DNA of 64,000 bases from Alviniconcha marisindica (Eukaryota; Mollusca; Gastropoda; Provannidae): NCBI GenBank assembly GCA_018857735.1, contig JABMCL010003107.1:62001-126000 (forward strand), written 5' to 3'. Position 1 is the stretch's first letter. Each line of letters begins with the position of its first letter. Shown one piece after another: positions 12,901 to 26,400 of the stretch. A program made the position numbers and the translations under genes. The notes below the pieces were generated by a model that did not search any database, was not told the DNA's origin, and was given only the letters and a program-made list of their open reading frames with translations.

Positions 12901-14376
12901 ATTGGCGCCTGATGCAGTGACATACCACAGTGACTGGAGTAAAGTTTCGACAAAAGAGAAAGTCCGTTCTTCACTAGATTGTGTGCGGATGCTGGTCATG
13001 AAACATTTCAACACACATAACGTTCGACCGAGGGATATTTCGGAGCCTCTAACTCCAAAAACAAAACTTAGTGATAATCGATTTTATATGCACTGTGTAA
13101 AGCGATATCTCCTCTGAGCAAATTGGTGACTGAGGTAATGTTTTGATTCGTCATGTACGTGAATGAAAGCATCGAAAGCACTCACCGTGAGCGTGTCTGT
13201 TTTCAGGGGTCAAATTTCGTGGCGCTTTTCACTTTCTAAAAATAATATTTCTCCAGCTGCTCCAGATTTGGAGCTCATATTGTTTCCACTGTGATACTGA
13301 CCAATTATGAACGTACACACAAAGCAACAACAAGACAAAGTGTTTGAAACGGATTTTATTGACAGTCAAAAATCAGATTTGCGCACCTTTTGGCACTAAG
13401 TCATCTGTGCGTGTATGTTTATGCATCTATGACAGCATTGGCTTAAATGCAGCAGTCCTGTCATCCTTTGGTTGCAATGCAATTGTCGTTGTTCTGAGAC
13501 AGTTTCTTTTTGTAAAGTTGGTCAAACCTGCAATACTACATTGGAAAAAATGGAATTGTTGCAGTTGTCTAAAGTGGTTTTGTTTGAGTTCTACTGAGAC
13601 AGTTTGTTAACTCTAAGTAGCCGCTGAGTCCATCGTCGTTCTGCATGGTTTTTGCTTGGATTGTTTGTTAATTCAACCCTTAGATCTAGCTCCAGAATGA
13701 TGTTTTGTCGTGTGTTCCAGCAATGGGGCCATTGATAGTCATTGAGTAAGGGGATTGGAAAGGTTCTGCTGAGATGATTTGTTAATTCAACTCTTGGTAG
13801 CTTTTGAATGATGCTACTGTGAATTAATTCACCAGCGAGGATACTGGTGGTGACTGAGCTGGAGGGGGGGGGGGGGGGGGGATGATATAACTGAGTGCAT
13901 CTGCACAGTGTGTTTGTGTTATTGTACTCTGTATGTTGCTCTGTTAATGTTCTTTTGTGTGTGAATGTCATTCAATCTTTTATGTATGTTTTACGTGTTA
14001 TTATTTTGGACGTCACAAAAAGATGTGTGAGAGCACAAGAGAAAAGTGAGAGGCGATACGAATGGCATCTCGTAAATACCATCAGGAAACAAAAGAAGAA
14101 TAAAACAGAAACCTCTGGCTGTGGCTCGTTTGTTGTAGCCTACTTCCAACCACTACTTCCAATTCCATTGACTGTTTACAGTATTAATGCTATGTGGTAC
14201 AGAAAGTTGGGGTGATTGTGGATGACTGCAGCCATGTCCTTGCTAAATATTATGAGTTTCTTTCATCTGGTAGATGATCTTGCATACTGGAATCTAAACA
14301 GTGAGAACAAAACAAAGATTTGTATTGTAGTCAGTGGTATTTCTCAACAGATTAATCCATTCAAACATCAGAGCAG

Positions 14377-14417
<41 letters not shown>

Positions 14418-14692
14418 GTGTGTGTGTGTGCTTGTGTGTGTGTGTGTGTGTGTGCGCGCACATTGCAATTTATAAGATGTAGCCTAATTTCTTGAGGCAG
14501 TGATGTAGTTGTGGGAACCTGAATCTCCAGCTGTGGAGTTGAATGTTACAATTTACATGGAGAACAAACATGTATTCAGCTCTGTAGTAGATCTAATTAA
14601 TAAAAAATAAATAAATTATAAGATGTTTTTTCTTTTCTTGTTTGCAGTGAAAACATTTAACCATTAAATGGTCGAAAAATTTATACATGCTG

Positions 14693-14780
<88 letters not shown>

Positions 14781-17700
14781 TATTACAGCACCGCATACAT
14801 TATGTCAATTACTAGTTTGTTCAATATGTACTTTTTTTGATATTGTGCATTTGTAACAATTGTGTTGTTTCTTGATCCAAACACATAAAAGGTTCAAAAG
14901 AACACTATTTATTATGGCAAAACAATGTTCAAATTTTCAGGGTAATCCCCTTTATCAAGCAACAAAATGACAATGGTTAAATGGTAAAAAAAAGAAAAGG
15001 AAAATGAGATGGAGAGCTAAACCACTTATCTGTATTGGGTTGAACTATGTTATTTTTGTGGCCAGTGCTTGGAAGAAGCATTCTTCCTAGATTTACATTT
15101 AAATTGTATATTGTCATATTAAGCATTCTGTTTAACCATTTATGTCATTGCGTCTTATTATTTATTAATTATTGTTATCTGAAAATAAGAAAACTAAATA
15201 TTTATATGTGGGAAGTTCAATTTTAGAGAGAGAGAGAGAGAATCACATGATATGACATGAATTCCACTTCAGTGTATTTATGTGGCATGAATAATTTCAG
15301 AAAATATTAAGATTACAAAATTTGAATGTAAGACAAGACAAAAGGAATCAAACACTAGACTTTTTTGAATGCATAAGAACATTTTTAATGTAATCAAAGA
15401 ATTCAAACTGTGATCTTTGTAACCAAAGATAACATCAGCTCATAATTCAGGGTTTCTTCTCATGGTGGTCTTTTGCCATTTGATCATAATTCATGTAGTG
15501 TAATATCAAATGGAATTCATTGTTCTGTTGTACTGTTGAATAGTAATGTACTAGAAAGACTCCTGTGTGGAATTTGAATGAATGTTTGCACTTTCCATCC
15601 TTTCTTACTGCAGTGATGAGCACTGCTATTGTACCATTGAAGCAAAAAGAGTATAAACATCTGGGCAAATGATAGCATCATGACCACTCTGGTAACTGAT
15701 TCAAACCTTTTGCCGGCTTGCTAATGACACCAAATTAAAAATCCTGCTGTGCAGAAACTGTCAAGTTTAAGTACCAAAGGCAAGCTCATCAGAATATAAC
15801 CGTAGCCCTTGTGTCTATGAAGCAGAGTTGTAGCTGATGACTGTGTGTCAGACAATGTGCACAATCACTTCAGTAATCACTTTCTGAGAAAAGGCCAATT
15901 AATAATGTACCAAAAATGTGTTGGTTATTTTTTTTGGGGGGGGGGAATGAAAAAGAGGGACATTTGTAGGTGCAACAAACATGGCCAGCCACCACAGCGC
16001 AGTGCATACTTTCAGTACAGCTGGAGCTTATCATGTTTGCTGCATGGTGGTACTAGCTTCTTCCATTTCATGCAGATTGACAGCACGCACTATATTTGCT
16101 TTAGTAGTGCCTTATTCAGATCCAAGATTCAAGATTATTATCTCTTCAGAGAAACTAAATACTTAGCTAAACATATACAACACAGTAGGCAATAACACAT
16201 ATTGCATATTTTAAATATATATACTGCATCATAGCATATTGCATATTTTAAAACTCAACAGTTGTTGAAAATACACATAATATAAAAAGGTACATATTAA
16301 ACAAACTAGTAATTTATATAATTTATTTGGTGCTGTAATACATTCATACATGCACACACACACATACATCAAATATGCACTGCATTTTAAAAACAAAACA
16401 TATTGTAAACATGAGTTATGTAATAAAATGAAATAATGTAAGCATACATTAAACAGTGTCATCACAGTTGTGCTGCCATGTATTTGCCTTAATAGAATGA
16501 TGTAAACACTTGTAGTTCTGTTTTTTCAAAATGCTTTTGCAAAGAATGAAAATGATTATTTGATGTTGCAGGGTACGCTGGGATCACTATGTTACATGTA
16601 TGCATGTCCTTTCCCTGTGTCCAACCTTTGTCTAAAACATAATGGGTTAACTGATTGTCATCTGATTTTTTTGTTCAGAAAATAATGCTGCATGTGATGT
16701 TCCAGTTGGTTCAGACCACCTCAAAATGTCAGATTTACTGAATGTTTTCAGTTTCCCGTATTACAGCATGATAGCACTTTACCTTTTGTGTGACACATCA
16801 ATCCATTATGTTTTGTTCCTCCTTATATTACACTTTCTATTCAGGAGTGCTTTATTTGTAGATTATTTTTTACTTTTGAACCTTATATCCAGAAGTGCTT
16901 GTAGTGTGGGAATAACAGTGCTTTATTTGGTTTGCTATATTTTATGATTACAGAGGCCACACAACCCCCATTGCCTGGCAGTTACGACCTGAATCTGACC
17001 AGGGTCAGTGAAGAGGATGGGGAGAGTACACTTATTGCCAGACGGGTGAGTACATAATCTGTGTTTAGCTGCTGAGTACAGGTCAGCCTGCCACTTTTTA
17101 TACCACCTGTAACAAGTGGGGTGGAGGGGGGGGGGGGGGTATTTATCATTGGCGGGAGCTGCCACAAGTGTAATTTTTGTCGCAACAAAATATGACAAAA
17201 TATTTTTGTTGCGACAAAACTTTTGTCACAACAAATATTTGTAGCGACAAATATAATTTTGTCATGACAAAACATGTCTTTTGTTGTGACAAAAGTATGC
17301 TTGTCAAGACAAAACTTTTGTTGTCACAAACACATGTTTGTCATGACAAATACTTGTTTTGGTGTGATGAGCATACTTTTGTCACGACAAAGACATGTTT
17401 TGTCATGACAAAAACATGTTTGTCGTGACAAACATGTTTGTCATGACACCTTTTGTTGCCACAAAAATATTTGTGGCAGCTCCCGCCAATGATAGTCTGT
17501 GTGTGCATGTGTGTCTGTCCATATGTTGGGCTTTGTACAGAAAAATATCTGAACTGCTCAACCTTTTGTAAAGGCTGTGATGCACTTTCAATAATGCAGT
17601 CATATGACTATGTGATCTAGCATGTCACCAAAAGATGTTATGCAGCATACTATGGCATATGTTTATGTACTGACAGAATGATTATGAGGCAAATGTTTCC

Positions 17701-19625
17701 ATTGTATAGCAGACACCAGTGATGAAGAAACCACAGCATTTGTAGCATTATTATATTACTCTGTCAGAGCATGGCAGAAAAAATGAAAATTGTAACATCA
17801 CTAGTCAAGGTAATGGCATTGATGGCGTAAAGAAAAGTGTACATTTATTTATTTATTTTTTTGACATTGTGTAGGCTCAGTTTAGTACATAATAGTAATG
17901 ATGGTAGCAGTAATTTCTATAGTGCCATATATCACCAACAAGAGTTTGCACACCACACTTTTCAAGATTGACAAACCAAGCGACTGTTTTTTCTACCATG
18001 GAGTACCTGGATTCACAGTCAGGAGACTTCTCTCCATGGTCATACCACCATGTGAAACCACTGTGCCAGATGACAGTTTTTTTCTTTACCATGGTGTCCC
18101 TATACCTGGATTTACAGTCGGGCCAAGACTTCTGACTGCCCCATGAAGGGGCCTATTCATAGCTTTTACTCCCTTATTACACTGCCAGGTGTAACCCCTG
18201 TGCCAAGCAAAAATTTTCCAATGGCAGGCCCTGTACCTGGATTCACAGTTGGGATTCACTCCCTGTTTGCACTGCTTGGTAAAACCACTGTGCCAGGTGA
18301 CAGTTTGTTTTCTCTACCATGGTATCCCTGTACCTGGAGTCACAGTCTTCGAACTGCTATATTTCTGACGTAATGTGTTTGGAGAAATAAGGGAAATGCC
18401 AGAATGGGTGAATGCATCATTATTTCTTGTGCTGTGAGCCTTTTTTTTTTTAAATGGCGACATTTTCATGGCCTGCGATCAGCTAACCTAAGGGAAAGGT
18501 AGCTGATCGCAGATATTTCCTTGGAATCGTTCATGATTAAATAAAAACAGGTTTCACGAGAAAGAAGGCGGCCAGTTCTTACATACAAATGGTATTTATT
18601 GTGTGTTGCTTGCTGTTAACAGCTCCAAACAAAGGAAACATAATCAGTGTCTCACATGTTACCAATGGTGTCTTCTGAGTGTATATTACGATATTGTGAC
18701 TTGTTCATAACAGAAACTAAAGAACTTTCTTTTTTTCATAAGCTTGGTAGATAACCATAATTCACCTTATTTTTAATGCTTGTTTGATGACATGAGAGTA
18801 GATACAAATGAATTACAGTCATTTCTTCAGGGGTGGTTGACGTGGTGTCTTACAATGGTGTAATGTGCGGGCACACAAAATAATTATATCGGCTAGTACC
18901 ATTGACTTCTGACCTACCCTAACGTACCAGTCCACATCAGCTGACTTGCAGCAGCAACATTTGACTTCTTTTTGCGCTGTGTGTGGTGTATTATTTTACT
19001 ACAAAAGGGAAAGCACTGTGGTGTCTTCAGGGGTGAGGGATGGAACGCTCATGACACATATTTGTTCCCACTCGGCTGAGTGTTTGTTTGCAACCTTTTG
19101 TAACCAAGCTTGGTATTGTGGTAACTGATCTGACAGAAGACTTTACAAAACGCTTTTGGCACTCCAGCTGAACTAAAAATACATCTTCTCTTCTCCATTC
19201 TCTACTCTGAGCATATATACTATGCTCCGTAAAAAGTTTCACATATCTGATTGGCCAATCACCTCAACATGGTTTTGGTAGCCAATCTTTTCACTACGTT
19301 CCAATTCACAGCAGCACATTCCTCGTAGCAGCACATTCCTTGGCATGCAAAACAGATAATTCATGGATTGTAGAACATGAGAACAATGACAAACACATTT
19401 TTGTTACCACTGTTGACTGAGCTGTGGCTCATTTGCCTGCTATCACTTTTGGTTTATGGAGACCGCTGATTGTCACACGTATGTTAGAGACATATGTTTA
19501 ATTACAAACGGTTGATTAACTCATTATCTCACTTAATTAACTCATTAAGCTAATGAATTTAAATAACTCAAGAATCTCAGTCTTGACAGAGACATATTTC
19601 ATATTATGTGTGTATATATATAGGG

Positions 19626-19694
<69 letters not shown>

Positions 19695-22600
19695 TTAATG
19701 CAGAAAGTGAAATGTCACAAACCATGCATTGAATCACAATTCATAACTGTTCATTCATAACACAAAGTGTGAAATTACTTCAGACTTGGTCAGAATGTAT
19801 ATTAGGCTTAAAAGGAATAGTCAGAATGTGATTTTCAAAATTGACACTTGTAGAACCATGATTTTATTTTATTTTATTTTATATCCTCCTGTTTGATGCA
19901 GGTGACATATTTTATGCTTCAAAGTGAATTTGTTTGATTTAGGACTTAAAATTAAGCTGGTTTTCAAATTTAAAAAAGAAAGAAAGAAGTCTGCAGGATT
20001 TGTGTTGTTTACAAGACATTTTTAATGGTGTGTGAATATGACACAGAAGAACTTGAACCAACATGTGAATATGACATTCACTATCAAATTTGCTTCAGAC
20101 TGGATTTGTTTCATGTATGATTTTGAGATTTAGCTTGTTTGGAAAATAAATCTACAAGTATATATTATTTTAAATAGTAAATCCCGTAAATAGTAAATCC
20201 CTGGGGAGCAGGGATATCTCAGTGGTTAGAATGCCGGACTCATGACTGAAAGGTCGTGGGTCAGCAGGAGAATTTTCTTCTCCAGGGTCAGTTTTCTGTG
20301 CTGACTTGTTTTGGTGTCTGTTCCACCCCCATTTTACACCACAGCAGCATGTAAAAGATCCTGGTCATTCTACCAAAAGTGCAGATGGCAGGTTACAGCT
20401 AAACAGGCATGCACCTTATGTATGTGGCTTTGCATGAAGTGACATGGTGCATGGTTGTTTGGTGTACACAGGATGAGCCAAGATGGCAGCAGTTTCATGT
20501 GGTAGCAGCCATGCCAGCTCTATTGGGCGATTCAGGTGGGGTTGTTAACTCCCTTGACTTTTGCCCGGCATCGCTTAAGTCCGTTGGCTGCTTTTACTTC
20601 CGGTGCATGCTTTCTTCACAATGGAAAGCGGTGACAGTGAATTTGCGAATTTTACACTGCCAGCTTTAAAGGCATTTTTGGAAGCCTGTAGTCATAATGT
20701 GTCTGGCAATAAGCAATAACTTGTTGCTCGTGCTATAGGATGCCCCAAAACACATTTTTCTACGAACTCGCGATCTTCTGATCAGCCAAATAACGATGCA
20801 AAGACACTTTTTTCCCACCCTCCATCCCCTTTCCACGGTAATTTTTGCAACTGCAACAGTATTGGCATTTGTACTGCTTCATGATTCTAGGTTCAACTTC
20901 CACTGTTATACACTGCATGAAACAACGTCTACTCTGAAATTGGCCCGGAAGTGTGCTGCGACCTCTCGCAACTTCTTGTGCAAAAGATTACAAAGCGCAT
21001 TCACTCTAGCAAGCCAGCTTCACTGAATCGCCCAATATATAAGCACACCACTTTGGTGGCTATTCAAAAACCCACTATAAAATAGCTATTCACTTATGTA
21101 GAATCACATGCGAGCGCAGTGAGTCTGCTTGAGAGCAGAGAATAGCACTATATAAAAGCGATCATCATTGTCATCATTGGGTTTTAATTGTTTACAAGAG
21201 ATTTTTAGCAAGTCAGTGCAATACAAAGCTTAAACCAAAATTTTAACGTGACTTTCACCATTAAATTTGGTTTTTAGAAACATAATTAATGTTTCAAGGT
21301 AGAATTGTTTCATGTGACACATTCAGATTAAGCTTGTTTTAAAGTACAAAAGAAAAAAGTAAGTATTCATAGGGTTTGCAATGTTTACAAGACATTTTTA
21401 TAATATGTTAATGTGACACAGAAAAATGTGGATGTGATTATCAGTTTTACTGTGAAATTTACTGTAAGTATAGTTGGTTAATCAATTCTGATAAAATAAA
21501 ACTAGTTTTAACAACTTATAGAATGCTGTTGATATATCAAACATTCAGAGAAGTTAATTTTACAAATGGTTCTGTCCAAGAGAAGTCACATTCACAAATG
21601 ACACCACCAAATCAATGAGATGCTGGCTACTGGTATCTTCCGACAAACCAAATTGACTTATCCCTTGAAAATATGGCCCGAAACTGTACAGTAATGGTAT
21701 AAGATGCTGTAATTGATGAGCTTTTACCCTGATTGAAGTTTTATGTGGCTGTAATGATCTTGAAGCACACTTTTTTTTTTTTTTAGAAATGAAAATGAAC
21801 CACTAAACCTTTCCAACAGCATGGCAAGTCAGGTGATCTGCTCATCCTTTGTGGTTTAACTGGCCTCACATTCACAAACAATTTTAGTATTTTTTTCACT
21901 CTTGAATTCACAATAAAACACAATTAAAATTATGTTCATTATTGATATGAACAGCATACTTTAGAAAACATCAACTTTAATTTTGATCTTAATGAAAAGA
22001 AGAAAGATTTCTGCAGGCATAAGTTGCAAGTTGGATGTGCACTGTTGTCACCATTTGTTGTGAAACAGCTGAAGTTCAAAAGAGATACTAGGAACAGCCC
22101 TATGTTGATTATACAACATATTATAGATGTTGATTTTTCTGAAGCTTAACACCAGGAAAGTAATTGGTCCTGACAACATCTGTGGAAGATTTTTGAAATC
22201 GTGCACTTCCTTGCTTTCTGTTGTTTTCAGTCAGTTGTCTCTGAAAGAAAACACTGTACCCTTGACTTGGAAAACATATGTAATCTGTCCTGTTCCAAAA
22301 AAATGAAATCCTTCTTTCATGCTCTGACATCTGTTGTAATGAAGTGTTTTGAATGTATCATCCTCCATCAACTCATGAAAAGCCCAAAGCTCAATTTTAG
22401 ACCCATACCAGTTTGTGTACAAGCACAACAGTAGCACCGAAGACGCAACACTCACTATTTTGCACAATGCATATATATATACTCATCTTGAAAAAGCGGG
22501 TTCATTTGTCCGAATTCTCTTCATCGACTTTTCTTCCACCTTCAATACCATACAACCACACCTCATGGCAAGCAAACTTTTGAAACTTGACATTAACCCT

Positions 22601-23426
22601 AGATTAATTCTCTGGATTGTCGACTTTCTTGTCAGTCATTCTCAGAAAGTTCATCACCAAGCTGTACTCTTGTCTTCCCACTCTATTGCCACCGGCTCTC
22701 CACAAGGCATTGTCCTATCTCCTATTCTTTTGACACTCTATACAAATGACTGCACAGGCACTGACACAACACCAGTCATAAAATACTCTGACGGTTCTGC
22801 AATGGAAGATCTTTCCAACTCAGATTCTGTTTATTTTGCTGAAGTTGAAAGTTGTATCTGGTGCAGGTATAATTCCCTTGACTTGCATGTAAAGAAAACA
22901 AAGGAAATGCTGATTGATTTTAGAAAAGCTCGAACTGACATTCCAGATCTCTTTATTGATGGCGTGAAAGTTAAAAGAGTGACTGAATACAAATATCTAG
23001 GAACAGTCTTAGACAACAAGCTGAATTTTAACAAAAACACTGACTTTATTCACAAAAGATGTCAGCCAAGAATATTTTGCCTTCAAAAGTTAAGATCTCT
23101 TAATCAGTGCTGCTGTTTTACACACTTTTTACCTGAGTTCTATAGAATCACTTTGAACATTTTTGTTCCTGTGCTGGTTTGGAGGCTTGAATGTGAAAAG
23201 CAAAAATGTCCTGAATGTGGTGAATGTGTGTGGCGTGAAAGACAAGAACAATTAAGTCAGTTGTATGAACGTCATATGGTATGGAAGGCTAGGATGATTC
23301 TGGATGACAAGAGCCATGTCCTTGCTAAACATTATGAGCTTCTTCCATCTGGTAGACGATTTCGTGTATTGAAATCTAATACAGTCAGTAGCATTTCTGA
23401 ACAGGTAAATCCATTCAAACATCAGA

Positions 23427-23498
<72 letters not shown>

Positions 23499-26400
23499 AT
23501 GTAAATTACTAGTTTATTATGTAACTTTTGTATTTTCAGTAACTGTTCTTTGAGTTTTAAAATATACAATATGTGTTATTGTGTACTGTGATGTGGTTAA
23601 TGTTCAGCCATGTTTTAATTTCTCTGATGAGATAATAAAGTAATCTTGAATCTTGAATACAAGCTCTCACTGTGACCTTGACCATGAAGATAGCCTCACA
23701 CTTCCGCGTGGTTATTGATACATACTTTTGAAATCATTGTGCCTTTCTGTTTGTGTCTGCCTGCACATGTCCAGATTTTGTTCAGGTATTTTCTGATCTG
23801 CTGATCCACTTGCAACCAAACATAGTTTGATGGTTCATCATCATAAATTGAACTGTCCAGTGAAAAGATTTGATTGGTATGTTGATTTGGCACTGTGAAC
23901 ATGCATGGTTTTGTGTGGAAGTTTTTTATGCACTATATATAAATTTTCATTCATGCATTCATTCATGTTCAAGGTCAAAGACACAACAAAGGTTCAAAAT
24001 ATCAACAAATGTTTGTCCTCTGTTTTGGGTATTCCAGATTGAAATGTAATGCCTGAACAATCTGTTGGTGTTTTTTCTTCTTCTACACTTCAGTGTGAAT
24101 GTTTGTCCAGATGATACAACTGATGAACCTTTTATAATCAAACTTGGTATGGTGAAGCATCATTACAAGCCAGAGTGTTACTGGAAAAGAGTGATTTGCT
24201 ATATTTAAGGCTAAAGTCACTGTGAAGGCTCACAGAATCAAATTGTGATTGTTTCTATTATAACTTCCCATTACAGTTGAAGCAACTGTAATGGGAAGTT
24301 ATAATAGAAACAATCACAAATTGTAAATTCCCACAGTTGGATTCTGCGGATACAGAAATTAAGGTTCCCTTTGTTCAGAACACATAGCCTGGAGTAGGTC
24401 AGAATATTGTCATGCATGTTTTGCTGGCTGCCAGGAATTTCTTCCTTTTCCTAAAATCTGAAACAAGGGTGACTGCTAGCATTCGAAATCAAGATCCAAA
24501 CACATGAAAGGTTCAGAATAATGCTATTTATTACGACAAAACACAACATGCAAATTTTTGAGGTAATCCCCTTTATCAAGCTACAAAATGACACTTAAAC
24601 AACAATGAAACAGTGAAAACGATGAAAAATAAGATGGAGAGCTAATCTATTTTTTGTTTGTTGTTTTGGTTGAGTTGATTTTTTGAAAAAATCCCAAGCA
24701 CTGGACATAGCTCAACCAAAAAAAGATAAGTGGATTAGCTCTCTGTCTCATTTAAAAAATAAATAAATAAATCACTGTTTATTTGTTGTTTAAGTGTTGT
24801 AGCCCTGAAAATATGCATGTTGTGTTTTGTCCTAATAAGTAACGTTATTTTGAACCTTGTATTCTTCCTTGTCCAAAGTTTGACCTACCCGGTCCATTCA
24901 CATGCCTTTTTTTCTTTTCTCCAAATCTTCTCCCTACTTTTTAACTGTGTTATAGGTAAAGTAGTTTCCCATGTGGGCCCTCAGAATAAAATAGGCCACC
25001 CTGCTTGTAGTCACAAGAAATTTAAGCAGGTTTCCACGGCAAGTGCCTACATAATATAAATAGGTACCAAGGAATGGAATGGTAATTGGTTTTTAATGTA
25101 CTAAAATGTGTTATTGTGCAATGGTATATTGATAAGTGGTTGCTTTATGTTGTAACAATGAATTAGACAAACTTATGATTTGGTGACTTGTGTTTTGAAC
25201 TGGTGTAAAAGAATTTTGAATGTGTGATTCATCCTGGGGTGACCCTGTGCAGTTGATGGGACATTGAAATCCAGGAACTAACTATCAATAAACATGTTGA
25301 GCTCACTCAGCGGGGAATAGTGCTATAAAAAATGTATGTATGTATTATTATTAGCTACCGAATTGCTAGCTCTTTGCAACCAAAGTGAGTTTTGAGTTTT
25401 GTGGTACATCATCATTGTCTTCTGAAGAGATTGGATTGCTTTATTCATAGTCAAGGTCATAGCGAAGGATCAGAATTAATTACTGTAATATTTGCCTGGA
25501 TGATATCAAGGTCAGGGTCACAGTGGAGGCCCCTATAATCCAAATTTGACTGTAATACTACATCTTCTGAACTGCTGATCTGTAGCATCCACATTTAATA
25601 GACCTCTTTCGTTTATCTCGCTGTCGCACAGCGACAACCAATCAGAGTCAGCTACAAAGTTCTACAACTCCTTCAAAGCGGATGTAGGGGGGAACGTGCT
25701 GACACTGACTTAGAGCATACTGAGATTTGACCGGGCTGAATCATTTTAGATGCCCACAGACTTCGTAAAATTTCCAGTTAATTCAGTCCGTTGACTGACA
25801 AAGAAGCTCCGGCACCTGGCTGGCCGTTGTTGTTATTATTATTTTGTTTTCTCTTCGGGGTGAGCTGGTAGGGGCATTTAGTGTACGCCAGCACAAGTGC
25901 GTGTGATCTGCCTAGGTGTGTGTGTAGGGGTTGGTGTGCATGCCTGTATGTGTGTGTGGGCGTGTGCATGGAAACATGTGAACGTGTGTGTGTATGTGTG
26001 TGTGTGTGTGTGTGTGCCGTGTCAGAGCGAGTGCGCGTGCCGGAGACTCTATGGGTGCGGGGTGTTTGTGTTTCAGTGTGCATCAGTTTCACTTTGTTTT
26101 GTATGAACAAGTATGTGTAGTGATGTATTATTATGCTATTGCTTTTGTGTGTGAGTATTTATGCATTCCATACTTTAATTAAATGACAAAGCTCTTTGAG
26201 TTGCTCAACTTGCACGCATTATTTATTTGCTGCAGGCTGTAGTCTTTTGACTGTTGTGGTTTAGTGGTGTATTTACCATTAGGTTTGTCGGTAGTCCACT
26301 GTTTCTATTAATTTTGTCAGGTCAAGCTAAGTACTTCTTTATTCCATTTAAAGGAACAAGCAAACCAACCAACCCCCCCCCCCCCCCCCCCCCAAAAAAA

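Larger units (their letters stand above)
10138..14186 (+). mobile_element. Composite element: two direct rep-X (LTR-like) copies flanking 3.4 kb with an ISWI relic
   Basis: rep-X copies at 10138-10430 and about 13886-14180 lie in the same orientation and look roughly 85-90% alike by eye. Outside them are the two halves of one LINE copy (10040-10137 and 14187 onward), so the whole unit appears to have gone into that LINE. The flanks are GAATT on the left and GTATT on the right, against GTATG in the uninterrupted LINE, which is a plausible decayed 5-bp duplication. A purine tract (13860-13885, GGAG then an 18-base G run, GATGA) sits just left of the right copy, where an LTR element has its polypurine tract. 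No gag or pol is visible. It could instead be two independent insertions. Confidence 0.5.
20207..21178 (+). repeat. tRNA-derived SINE copy 2, split by a MITE
   Basis: Same family as 2561-3018. The A box (TATCTCAGTGGTTAGAATGC) is present, but the B box is deleted, with GTGGGTCAGCAGG replacing it, so it can no longer start pol III transcription. The body is interrupted at 20523-21035 by a SAP-fragment MITE and resumes to the (ATC) tail near 21165-21178. Confidence 0.85.

Noticed and set aside
14668..14856. Cys-Val repeat protein
   Set aside because: Translation of (GT)n; not coding.
17177..17428. 83-codon CDK/TK-repeat frame
   Set aside because: Product of the palindrome array inside the TIR element; no codon bias or family.
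22415..23512. Functional reverse transcriptase
   Set aside because: Catalytic YSDG, missing N-terminal half, frameshifts relative to the sister copy, and the end runs into (GT)n.
24244..24318. microRNA precursor
   Set aside because: Arms are perfectly paired over 35 bp with a 5-nt loop, lacking the mismatches and loop size of animal pre-miRNAs; no supporting data.
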